Positions 1-7,491 of a stretch of 20,025 nt of DNA are shown piece by piece. This DNA is from Pseudomonadota bacterium (GTDB taxonomy: Bacteria > Pseudomonadota > Alphaproteobacteria > Reyranellales > Reyranellaceae). How positions within the stretch are numbered: position 1 is the stretch's first letter; every line of letters begins with the position of its first letter. The stretch is taken from positions 1 through 20,025 of the forward strand of contig JAEZHS010000577.1 of NCBI GenBank assembly GCA_023436825.1, given 5' to 3'. The translations under genes were made by a program, and so were the position numbers. The notes below the pieces were generated by a model. The model ran no database searches and was not told where the DNA came from. It was given only the letters and a program-made list of their open reading frames with translations.

Positions 1-1520
1 AGCGTCTGGTCGTTCTCGACCTCGGTCTTCATGTCCTTCTGGGCATGCAGGAAGAGCTGCTCGCTGCCCTTCTTGTCGTCGAGGCTGATCTCGTTGAAGT
101 CGGCGGTGCCGCCCTTGGTCACCGAGCGCGACCGGAAGCCGAGCTTGGTCTTCTCGGCGACCGGGAAGATCGGCTTGTCGTTGCCGTTGTACAGTCCGCC
201 GATGACGACCGGACGGTCGGGATCGGCATCCATGAAGGCGACGGCGACCTCGGTGTCGACGCGCGGAATGAACTGGCCTCCCCACTGGTCGCCGGCCCAT
301 GGCTGCACGACGCGCACCCATTCGCTGTTGTCGGCCGTGGCGTCCTCGCGCCAGTCCCAGAAGAAGCGGATTTTTATGCGTCCCTGGTCGTCGGTATGGA
401 TCTCCTCGCCAGACGGCGCCAGCACCTTGGCGGTGTGCAGCCCTTCCATGCGCGGCCGCGCGGTCTTCATGGGCTGGCGCCACGGCACCGAATTGGGGAA
501 GCAGAGGAAGCTGTTGCTGTAGTCCGTGCCCGACGCCACGCCGGCCCGCTCCGACATGTCCTGGGCGTGATGCGTGATCTTCTGGACGATGTGGACCTGC
601 TCGCCGGCATCGGTCCGCAGCTTGAACTTGCCGCCCGCGACCAGGCTGGCGTTGTCGCCGCCGGCGCCGATCAGGGAGACCTCGGCCTCGGCCGCTTCCA
701 TGCGCCAGCGCGCCCGGTTCTTCGCCATGCCGGTGTCACGCGTCAGCGCCGGCCAATGGAACACCGGCCGGTTCGCCGTGCCGCCATGCTTGAGGATGGT
801 GTTCTGCTCCATCTTCAGGTTCTTGTCCGGCGAATCGTGGTCGTAGTCCTTCACCGTCACCTTGCCCGGAGCGAACATCTCGGGCTTGTTGTACTCGACC
901 AGCATGTCGGCCGTCGTCCCGACGCCGAGGCGCAGCGTGGCGCCGGGAATGGTGTGGAAGCCGTTGTTGTCGTTGGTGACGACCAGCGTATGGCTGTCTT
1001 CCGCATGTTCGAAGTAGTAGTACCAGCCCTCTTCCTCCATGAGGCGGGTGGCGAAGTGCAGGGACGTCTCGTTGTACTGCGCCGTCGCCTTGCGTTGAGC
1101 CGGCGCGGAATAGAGCCGGAACGCCGTCTTGGTCACCCCGGCATCGTCGAAGATGATCTTGAGGATGTCCTCGGCGGTCTTGTTGAAGAACATCCGGCAG
1201 TCGCTGCGGATGGCGGCATGCGCCAGCTGCGGCACCAGGACCATGCGATAGAGCTTGTCGATCACGCCGCTCTGCTCGAGCACGCCGAACTGCTGGACGA
1301 TGCCGTGGAAATACCGCGTGGTCCTGCCGCCATGGTTGACCGCGACGCAGGCGGGCTTGTTGAGCATGTTCGTGGTGTTGATCTTGCCCGAGGCCACCAC
1401 ATCGACCTCGAAGCGGAACAACTCGCTGATCGTCTCGGTCGCCACCAGGCGGATCGCCGTCAGGGGCGATTCGGCAGAGCTCGTGATCGACAGCAACGAT
1501 TTCTTGTCATCTTCGGCCAT
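1..1520 (-). CDS. vgrG: VgrG/TssI spike protein, 3' end cut by window edge
   Basis: VgrG trimers cap the Hcp tube and form the T6SS puncturing tip. The visible 506 residues start at ATG (1520) with MAEDDKKSLLSITSS. They carry the gp27-like N-terminal part, including the recognisable stretches MFFNKTAEDILK and YNETSLHFATRLMEEEGWYY. The gp5-like OB-fold region, around residues 365-440, has GRIKIRFFWDW, WAGDQWGGQFIPR and VVIGGLYNG. The reading frame is still open at base 1, so the C-terminal needle and any effector extension lie outside the window. No strong Shine-Dalgarno sequence precedes the ATG, but the N-terminus fits the family and a 166-base gap separates it from the upstream methyltransferase gene. 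The gene could be expressed from the T6SS operon or from its own promoter in that gap. Family assignment is secure; any effector domain is unknown. Confidence 0.95.
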   Translation of the reverse strand, partial: MAEDDKKSLLSITSSAESPLTAIRLVATETISELFRFEVDVVASGKINTTNMLNKPACVAVNHGGRTTRYFHGIVQQFGVLEQSGVIDKLYRMVLVPQLAHAAIRSDCRMFFNKTAEDILKIIFDDAGVTKTAFRLYSAPAQRKATAQYNETSLHFATRLMEEEGWYYYFEHAEDSHTLVVTNDNNGFHTIPGATLRLGVGTTADMLVEYNKPEMFAPGKVTVKDYDHDSPDKNLKMEQNTILKHGGTANRPVFHWPALTRDTGMAKNRARWRMEAAEAEVSLIGAGGDNASLVAGGKFKLRTDAGEQVHIVQKITHHAQDMSERAGVASGTDYSNSFLCFPNSVPWRQPMKTARPRMEGLHTAKVLAPSGEEIHTDDQGRIKIRFFWDWREDATADNSEWVRVVQPWAGDQWGGQFIPRVDTEVAVAFMDADPDRPVVIGGLYNGNDKPIFPVAEKTKLGFRSRSVTKGGTADFNEISLDDKKGSEQLFLHAQKDMKTEVENDQT

Positions 1521-1686
1521 GTGCAGCGCAACTTTCGGTGTGGTGTCCCAGCAGCCAAGTCACGATCGGTGCTTTCAGGCACTAAACGCTAGCCGACCCA
1601 AGTCCGTAAGGAAACACGACCTTGGCGGCGAGAATTTGGCGGAAGGGTGTGGGCGGTTGGAATAATTCCATTTCAGGTGGAAGCGG
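1521..1686. other. Intergenic gap between methyltransferase gene and vgrG
   Basis: This 166-base gap separates the methyltransferase stop from the vgrG start, in contrast to the overlapping genes upstream. It contains a 13-bp palindrome with arms TGGAAT/ATTCCA at 1658-1670, about 20 bases past the methyltransferase stop. No run of U follows it, so it does not look like a standard intrinsic terminator. I see no convincing promoter boxes for vgrG. A small reading frame crossing the gap on the minus strand (1575-1787) overlaps the methyltransferase gene and is not credible as a gene. Confidence 0.4.
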
Positions 1687-3195
1687 CTAGTCGGGAACGA
1701 TTCGCAGTTGCCGCAGGATCGGCAGCCGCTGCTCGATGGCGGTATGGACGACGTTGCGCACGGTGTCGTGCTTCTCCGGTATGACATCGGCGCTCAGGGC
1801 CTTTATCCAGGCGTCGGCATTGTCCTCGCGCTCGCCGCTGAGCAGGCGGGCGGCCATGAACTGCAGGAGCGGCGGCGCCGTAAGGCCGGTGCCCAGCCGC
1901 CAGGAGGCGAGGCCGCCGGACGTCTTGGCGTCGACGATCGAATTCACGCGTGAGCCGAACACCCGATTGAGCCGGTTGGCGGAGTCGGGCTGCTCGCCGT
2001 TCGAGCGTGTCGCGACCTGGCACTGATGGGAGCCGATCAGGATGCTCAGCAGCTCCGCGGGATTGCCGCGCCCGCCGCCCAGCGCCATCAGGTCGCCGAT
2101 CGTCGCCGGCCCGCGCATCGCCGCGACCATCATGTCCTTCAGCTTGTCGCTGACCTCGGCCATGCCGGCCGGCACGCGGATCTTGGTCTGCAGCTCGCCC
2201 GGACTGACGATCGGCACCACCGTCAGGCCGGAGAGCGCCGCATCGCGCGCCTCGTTGTGGATGCGCCTCGCGCCGCGCACGAAGACGTCGTGACGGAGCT
2301 GCCGCGGCAGGCACATGTCCTTGATCAGCTCGCGCAGCAGCGGGTCCTTGTAGCGGTTCATCACCTCGCGCTGCTCGGCCGTCAGCATCAACTCCGGGAA
2401 GTTCTCCATCGGATTGACCGACGACACCCAGTCGAGCTTCGCCTCGGCCAGCGCCGCGACGACGTCGGCGTGGAAGGCCGGCGACCAATGCGCGCTCATG
2501 TACTCGTGCGACAGGTACTCCGTCGACATGCCGGCGGTGGTGTCGAGAATATCGCGCGTGAGGCTGCTCTCGGTGAGATACTTGCTCTCGACTGCCTTGA
2601 GGTCGCGCGCCAGCGCAAGGCCCGCCTGGGCCTGCATGTCGCTGCGGCCGCCCGTCCGAATGCCGGTCTCGTAGATCAGTCGCTGCATGCCGAGCGCACC
2701 CTGCCAGGCGGGCAGGGCGTTGTAGCTCAGATGGACCATGCCGCCCGGACGCGTCTTGGCGGCCAGGAGCCGGACGATGCCGGCGCGAACCTCGTTGCTG
2801 ACCCACGACCACAGGCCGTGCATGGTGACGAAGTCGGCCTGGGGAATGGCAGCGGCCTCGGCGCTCGTCGCCAGCCCGGCGAGGTCGCCTTCGATGAAAC
2901 GGATATTGTCGAGCCGCGCGGCGCGGGCGAGGCCGGCGCCGATGGCGATGTGGGCGGGGTTGTAGTCGATCGCCGTGACCTGCCATCCCGGGTTGGACGC
3001 CGCCGTGACCAGCGCGCCGATGCCGCAACCGCAGCCCAGTTCCAGGTAGGTGGCGGGGTCGTCGGGTTCCGGCAGGTCGGCCGCGACGTTGCCGAACAGG
3101 CAGGCGAGCGCCATGCGCGCCGGCGACTGCTGGACATAGAAGCCCTCGATATAGGCGATGTCGGCGACGTAGCCGCTGTTCCAGGGTTGGTTCAT
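1687..3195 (-). CDS. Class I SAM-dependent methyltransferase with C-terminal methyltransferase-regulatory-type region
   Basis: The 502-residue protein has a Rossmann-type SAM-binding N-terminal domain. Motif I is LELGCGCGIG at about residues 51-60, the acidic residue after the second strand lies in AIDYNP (D77), and FIEGDL follows at 100-105. The central and C-terminal parts (about 210-500) look like the predicted methyltransferase-regulatory region of the MethyTransf_Reg family; this is a recognition call, not a search result. Such proteins resemble in layout the rickettsial protein-lysine methyltransferases acting on OmpB, but the substrate here is unknown. The ATG overlaps the tssG stop (ATGA at 3192-3195) and a GAGG lies just upstream, so translation is probably coupled to tssG. 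This places the enzyme inside the T6SS operon, between the baseplate genes and vgrG. It has no signal peptide and is presumably cytoplasmic. It could modify a T6SS protein, an effector, or an envelope protein. Confidence 0.85.
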   Translation of the reverse strand: MNQPWNSGYVADIAYIEGFYVQQSPARMALACLFGNVAADLPEPDDPATYLELGCGCGIGALVTAASNPGWQVTAIDYNPAHIAIGAGLARAARLDNIRFIEGDLAGLATSAEAAAIPQADFVTMHGLWSWVSNEVRAGIVRLLAAKTRPGGMVHLSYNALPAWQGALGMQRLIYETGIRTGGRSDMQAQAGLALARDLKAVESKYLTESSLTRDILDTTAGMSTEYLSHEYMSAHWSPAFHADVVAALAEAKLDWVSSVNPMENFPELMLTAEQREVMNRYKDPLLRELIKDMCLPRQLRHDVFVRGARRIHNEARDAALSGLTVVPIVSPGELQTKIRVPAGMAEVSDKLKDMMVAAMRGPATIGDLMALGGGRGNPAELLSILIGSHQCQVATRSNGEQPDSANRLNRVFGSRVNSIVDAKTSGGLASWRLGTGLTAPPLLQFMAARLLSGEREDNADAWIKALSADVIPEKHDTVRNVVHTAIEQRLPILRQLRIVPD

Positions 3196-4217
3196 GCGCG
3201 TCCCTCAACAATCTCACTTTCGAACAAGGCGTCGCCGGCATCGGTTCGCCGGGGCATGGCGCGGGACGCCGGCAGCCAGGTATTCCAGCCGAGCAGGGGC
3301 CTCGCGCCTCCCTCGCCCGGCGGGGCCAGCGCCAGCGGCGGAACAGCATCGCGAGCGAGCACGGGATTCACGGCAAAGCCGACCTCGAACCCGACATAGG
3401 CCCGCACCAGGGAGATCAATTCGCGCAGCAACGGCTGGTCGGGCAGCAGGCTCTCGAAGTAGGCGAGGTCGAGCGGCCCGATGCGCAGGATGATTCGCGC
3501 CTGCTGGTCCCAGGCGCGCACGCCGGCCGCCGCATCGACGCTCAACTGGCAGAAGCCGCCGGGCGACAGGCCGATGCCGAGGCGCGTGCGCTGATCGACC
3601 GGCAGGGCGAGCCACGCCCCGGCGAATTGCTCGACCTTGACGGGGCGGCCGAGCCAATCGGAAGCCAACGCCTCGAGTCGATCCGCGGAGCGCGGATGGG
3701 CCGAAAAGAAGCCGGCGTAGTGACGCAAGGCCGCGGGACCTGCGAGCAGCCGGTCGGCAAGGTGAGGGGTGGCGTAGCCTGTCAGGGACAGCAGTACCTC
3801 GGCGACCGGGTCACTACGGTCGGTGCTGGCCGACAGGGCGCCGACGTCGGCGGCGCGATGGGGGCGATACTTCGCGCCGGCGGCGGCAAAGGCCGCGACC
3901 ATGCGATGCGAGATCAGATCGAGGAATCGCGTGAGCGAGAAGGCGCGCGATCGTTGATCGGCAACGACGGCATCCGAGTAGTATCTCGGCAGGACGCCGG
4001 CCGGCCCTGTCAGTCCAATCAGTCCCACCGTCACGAGTGGCTCGGATGTCCCGGCTTCGACCTGAACCTGGGTGACCTCAGCCGCCAGATAGGACGACCC
4101 GACGGTGCTGGTGAAGCGGGCGGCACCCGCGGGATCGGACCGACGCCGGAGGAAAGTCAGGACCCTCACCGCCGCGTCGAAGCTGAAGCGTTGCGGCTGC
4201 TCCTTGAGGCGGGCCAT
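3192..4217 (-). CDS. tssG: T6SS baseplate protein TssG (ImpH/VasB family)
   Basis: TssG forms, with TssE, TssF and TssK, the cytoplasmic baseplate wedge on which sheath and tube assemble. The 341-residue product has the family landmarks: FSFDAAVRVL near the N-terminus, GLTGPAGVLPRYYSD around residues 67-81 and a following RFLDLISHRMVAAF stretch. Length is normal for TssG. I chose the ATG at 4217 (MARLKEQ). A GTG at 4256 in the same frame overlaps the tssF stop as GTGA and would add 13 residues; it is a serious alternative because neighbouring genes use the same overlap style. The 3' end overlaps the methyltransferase start by four bases. The gene sits in standard order after tssE and tssF. 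Confidence 0.93.
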   Translation of the reverse strand: MARLKEQPQRFSFDAAVRVLTFLRRRSDPAGAARFTSTVGSSYLAAEVTQVQVEAGTSEPLVTVGLIGLTGPAGVLPRYYSDAVVADQRSRAFSLTRFLDLISHRMVAAFAAAGAKYRPHRAADVGALSASTDRSDPVAEVLLSLTGYATPHLADRLLAGPAALRHYAGFFSAHPRSADRLEALASDWLGRPVKVEQFAGAWLALPVDQRTRLGIGLSPGGFCQLSVDAAAGVRAWDQQARIILRIGPLDLAYFESLLPDQPLLRELISLVRAYVGFEVGFAVNPVLARDAVPPLALAPPGEGGARPLLGWNTWLPASRAMPRRTDAGDALFESEIVEGRA

Positions 4218-4252
4218 TGGCGCTTCGCCGCGCCGCGAGGGGCGGGGCTTCG

Positions 4253-6097
4253 TCACAGCAGGACCTGGCTGCCCGCTCGCGCAGGCCAGCGCGCGGCGAC
4301 GCCGGGGCGTCCGCGCAGGATCACCTCCGTACGCACGAACGAGTTCACGGTCGCATGCAACGCCAGGAAGCGGTCGAGCACCGACGCCAGCACGTACAAT
4401 CCGCCCGTCGTCCATGCCTGGTCGTCGAACGTCAGGGTGACGTCGAGCCCTCGGCAGAATCCGCCGCTGCGGGCGCCGGGACCGCGCAATCCCGGAATGC
4501 GTGCGGTGCCGGGCTTGGACGTCACGTTGAGCAGGGCACGGATCGCCGTGCGCGATTCGGTCGATTCGCGGCAATCGTAGAGACGTAGCACCTCGCGCAG
4601 GGCGTCGGCAGCGGTCTCGCCGCCGACCACGCTGAGATGGCCAAGGGACAGGTGGGAGATCAGGCGCCAGAAGCCGCGCTCACGCACCGGCATGCGCAGT
4701 GTCGGCGTCGGTGCGGTCAGGCAGCTGAGCCCGGTGACAGCGGCGGCACCCTCGGCCAGCCTGAGCGTCGGCCGTCCGCCGCCGAACGGCAAGGCAGCCG
4801 GCAGGTCGCGGTTGCAACACAGCGCATCGACCGAAAGGACGCCGGTGCCCTCGCGCTCCGGATCGAAGCCGGCATCGTGCGGCAGCAGATAGACCTCGGT
4901 GCCGCGAAAATCGCCGGTCGTGTCGCGTCGGGCGGTGCCGTAGAAGCCGCCGACCGATGCGTCGGCCTTGTCGTCGGCGTGCCGCCGCGTCAGTCGATGG
5001 AACGGCTGCCATGTCCTGAATTCGCCGTTCGGCAGGCTTTCGCGCACGCGCTCGACCGACCATACCTCGACGCTGGCGGGGCGACGGACGTCCGGCTCGA
5101 TGCGATACTCGATGCTCGTATGATCCATCGAGATCGGCTCGCAGCGTTGCGAGAACAGGTTGACGATGGGCGTGCAGCCGAGGGCCAGGTTGTTGGCCTG
5201 GACCGCGCGCTCGAGATCGGGCATCGCGCGATCGAGATAGACGAAGATGTCCATCCGGTTGCCCGCCGAGACGAGCGTCTTGGCGTCGAGCCGGCAAATG
5301 TCGATGAACTGGAACTTCTCGCGCGCGGCGAAATACTCGCTGAGCAGCCGGAAGCCGGAGAACGATCGCGCCGGCCACGGGAACAGCGCTTCCTCCGGCG
5401 CGAAGCCGACCGCCTGCAAGGCGTCCGGCGGCAGGATCACGGGATGGGGATCGGAAAGTTCGTCGGCGAGGGCGACCGAGACGGTGTGCGCCATCAGCAG
5501 TTCCAGCAGCCGAGACCCGTGTTCGCCCGGGAGGAAAACCCGCAGCCGGTCGAGGCCGAGCTGCGTGAAGGTCATGGTGGGGTTGCTGCACCGCAGGCTG
5601 ATGCGAAGGCAGGCGACTGCTTCGGCGGCAGTCGGATTGGCCGGAGCCGCCAGAGGCATGCCCGACAGTCGGACGGCATCGATCTCGACCGGCCACAGCG
5701 TCAGGGGATAGGCGGTGCGGAACTGACAGGTCTCGCCGCCGACCGGCTCGGCTTCGACCGCGAGGCCGGACGGCAGGTGGGCGGGGCCCGGCAGGTCGGG
5801 GTTGGCCGCGAACCGCGTGATCGCCACCGATGGCATGGGCGCGAGGTAGTGCGGATAGAGCACGGACAGCAGGCCGTCGGTCAGCTCCGGGAACTCGTCA
5901 TCGAGCCGGTGCTGGACGCGTGCCCCCAGGAAGGCCACGCCCTCGAGCAGGCGGCTGACGTGGGGATCGTCGACGGTGTCCTTCGTCAGGCGCAGGCGCC
6001 CGGCAATCTTGGGATGGCGCTCGGCGAATTCGCCGGCCAGCACGCGCAGTGCCTCGAGTTCCCGGTTGAAGAAGGCCAGCAGGGAATCCGACGCCAA
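4253..6097 (-). CDS. tssF: T6SS baseplate protein TssF (ImpG/VasA family)
   Basis: TssF is the large baseplate wedge subunit. The 614-residue product begins ASDSLLAFFNRELEALR and continues with FAERHPKIAGRL, DPHVSRLLEGVAFL and PELTDGLLSVLYPHYL, all typical of the TssF N-terminus. Length is as expected. The start codon is TTG at 6097, directly after the tssE TAG stop, with no spacer. It is supported by a strong AGGAGG within the last tssE codons and by the exact match of the family N-terminus; no in-frame ATG or GTG fits better. Translation is therefore likely coupled to tssE. The C-terminus (about residues 505-614) holds the conserved region ending GRPGVAARWPARAG. Confidence 0.95.
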   Translation of the reverse strand: MASDSLLAFFNRELEALRVLAGEFAERHPKIAGRLRLTKDTVDDPHVSRLLEGVAFLGARVQHRLDDEFPELTDGLLSVLYPHYLAPMPSVAITRFAANPDLPGPAHLPSGLAVEAEPVGGETCQFRTAYPLTLWPVEIDAVRLSGMPLAAPANPTAAEAVACLRISLRCSNPTMTFTQLGLDRLRVFLPGEHGSRLLELLMAHTVSVALADELSDPHPVILPPDALQAVGFAPEEALFPWPARSFSGFRLLSEYFAAREKFQFIDICRLDAKTLVSAGNRMDIFVYLDRAMPDLERAVQANNLALGCTPIVNLFSQRCEPISMDHTSIEYRIEPDVRRPASVEVWSVERVRESLPNGEFRTWQPFHRLTRRHADDKADASVGGFYGTARRDTTGDFRGTEVYLLPHDAGFDPEREGTGVLSVDALCCNRDLPAALPFGGGRPTLRLAEGAAAVTGLSCLTAPTPTLRMPVRERGFWRLISHLSLGHLSVVGGETAADALREVLRLYDCRESTESRTAIRALLNVTSKPGTARIPGLRGPGARSGGFCRGLDVTLTFDDQAWTTGGLYVLASVLDRFLALHATVNSFVRTEVILRGRPGVAARWPARAGSQVLL

Positions 6098-6625
6098 CTA
6101 CGCCTCCTGCTCGTGAACGGCCACGTTCTTGGTGAGAAGATCGACGACGGTATCGAAAGCGATCGGCTCGGGCGCCGGCTCGGCATGCAACAGCGCGTCG
6201 ATGCGCAGCCTGAGCGTCCCGCTCACCTTGTCGGTTGCCTCGAGGAGGGTGACCCTGAGGCTGACGATGCGCGGCTCGAAACGGCGGATGCAGGCCTCGA
6301 CGAGCACGCGCAGCTCCTCACGGCGGCGCGGATCGTGGAAGGCGCCCGAGGCGAAGTCGGGCAATCCAAACCCGACCAGCGAGCGGTCGAGCTCGGCCAG
6401 ATGCGGGTCCCAGGAGCGCCATCTGCGGCGCGTATTGAGCAGTTCCTCGAGGTCGTTGCAGATGCTGACGCGTATCGCATCCATCGCGGCGGACGCAGAA
6501 AGCGGCGTGTCCGCTTGCTGCGAAGGGTCGGCATCGACGAGCCGGTCGAGAAGCGGCAGCTGGGCCCGCCTGGCCCGCGACGCGCCGAGGTTGTCGGGCC
6601 CGGAGCGGCTTCGGCCGTCGCTCAC
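6098..6625 (-). CDS. tssE: T6SS baseplate protein TssE (gp25-like, ImpF family)
   Basis: TssE is the gp25-like baseplate protein that links the baseplate to the first sheath ring. The 175-residue product has the family hallmark LLDRLVDADP near residue 25 and a C-terminal gp25-like domain with RRRWRSWDP, LVGFGLPDF and FEPRI, followed by LRLRIDALLH. The start is a GTG at 6625 that overlaps the tagJ stop as GTGA; a longer frame reaching 6742 exists, but its extra 39 residues lie inside tagJ and do not resemble TssE. The last codons contain the AGGAGG that serves tssF. Family and order (after tagJ, before tssF) agree. Confidence 0.93.
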   Translation of the reverse strand: MSDGRSRSGPDNLGASRARRAQLPLLDRLVDADPSQQADTPLSASAAMDAIRVSICNDLEELLNTRRRWRSWDPHLAELDRSLVGFGLPDFASGAFHDPRRREELRVLVEACIRRFEPRIVSLRVTLLEATDKVSGTLRLRIDALLHAEPAPEPIAFDTVVDLLTKNVAVHEQEA

Positions 6626-7467
6626 GACGCCACCTGAAAGCTGACCTTGTCCATTTCGAGCCAGGTCAGCGCTTCCTCGCCGACCAATATGGTCACGGCG
6701 CCGAGGCCGAGCGTCGGCCCGCCATCGCCGGCCTGATGCCAATCGGTGGCGCGCCCGAGCCGCAGCGCGTCGGTCATCGCAGCGGTCGCGGCCGTCGTCG
6801 TCGGGGGATAGATCGTCGGCAGGTACACATCGCCGTCGGGGCCGTCGGCGACCTGCATGGTCGCGCGACGCCAGAGGAGATCGCGCGGCCGCTTGGGGGG
6901 ATGAAACTCCAGGAGGACCACCCGCTCCGGCGGGATCCAGAAATACTTGCCGGTCGTCGTGATGACCTCGAAGCAGGACGCCAGCAGGTCGTCGGCGTCG
7001 CGCATGTCGTCGAAAGCCGCGCCGCGCGCGGTGCCGGACGGGTGCGGTCGCGCTGCCTCGGCCTCGGCTGCAAGCCTGGCGGCTTCGGACGGTTCGCCGT
7101 TGCGCAGGGCGACGATGGCTGCCAACGACGAACGCTGGGCGGCGGTGGGCTCGCCGAGGAATTCCGGGACCCGGCCGTCGCTGAACAGCTGCCGCCTGGC
7201 CGTTTCGCCGCGCAGCAGCTGGCGGAACTCGGCAACGACGATGGCCGCCGTCGGGTCGAGGTCGGCGCAGGCGTCGAGGACGACGTCGGCACGCTCGACG
7301 TTGCCGGTGAAGGCCAGCAGCTCGGCCAGCAGGATCCTGGCGCCGATATCGGTCGGCGCCCGGCGCACCGCGGCATTGGCGGCCGTCACGGCGGCGGGAA
7401 GTTTGCCTTCGTGGAACAGACGGCCGGCTTCACCCGGATCGACGGTTCCTGTGGGAGAGAGCGACAT
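6622..7467 (-). CDS. tagJ: T6SS accessory protein TagJ (ImpE family)
   Basis: The 281-residue product matches the ImpE/TagJ (HsiE1-type) family. The N-terminal half is rich in TPR-like helices (EAGRLFHEGKLPAAVTAANA, then ARILLAELLAFTG). The C-terminal half has the conserved stretch EVITTTGKYFWIPPERV, followed by FHPPKRPRDLLWR and DVYLPTIYP. In the Pseudomonas H1 system this protein binds the sheath subunit TssB and relates to ClpV recruitment; the same role is inferred here. The ATG at 7467 has an AGGAGG five bases upstream. The stop overlaps the tssE start by four bases. Presence of tagJ is a marker of one class of sheath-ClpV systems. Confidence 0.93.
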   Translation of the reverse strand: MSLSPTGTVDPGEAGRLFHEGKLPAAVTAANAAVRRAPTDIGARILLAELLAFTGNVERADVVLDACADLDPTAAIVVAEFRQLLRGETARRQLFSDGRVPEFLGEPTAAQRSSLAAIVALRNGEPSEAARLAAEAEAARPHPSGTARGAAFDDMRDADDLLASCFEVITTTGKYFWIPPERVVLLEFHPPKRPRDLLWRRATMQVADGPDGDVYLPTIYPPTTTAATAAMTDALRLGRATDWHQAGDGGPTLGLGAVTILVGEEALTWLEMDKVSFQVAS

Positions 7468-7491
7468 CGATCCTCCTGACCGGCCGCGTCC

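Noticed and set aside
45..1592. Plus-strand open frame of 515 codons opposite vgrG
   Set aside because: The minus strand reads as a clear VgrG; the plus-strand product has no recognisable features.
4637..6637. Long plus-strand open frame of 666 codons opposite tssF and tssE
   Set aside because: Shadow of two core T6SS genes; composition typical of antisense frames in GC-rich DNA.
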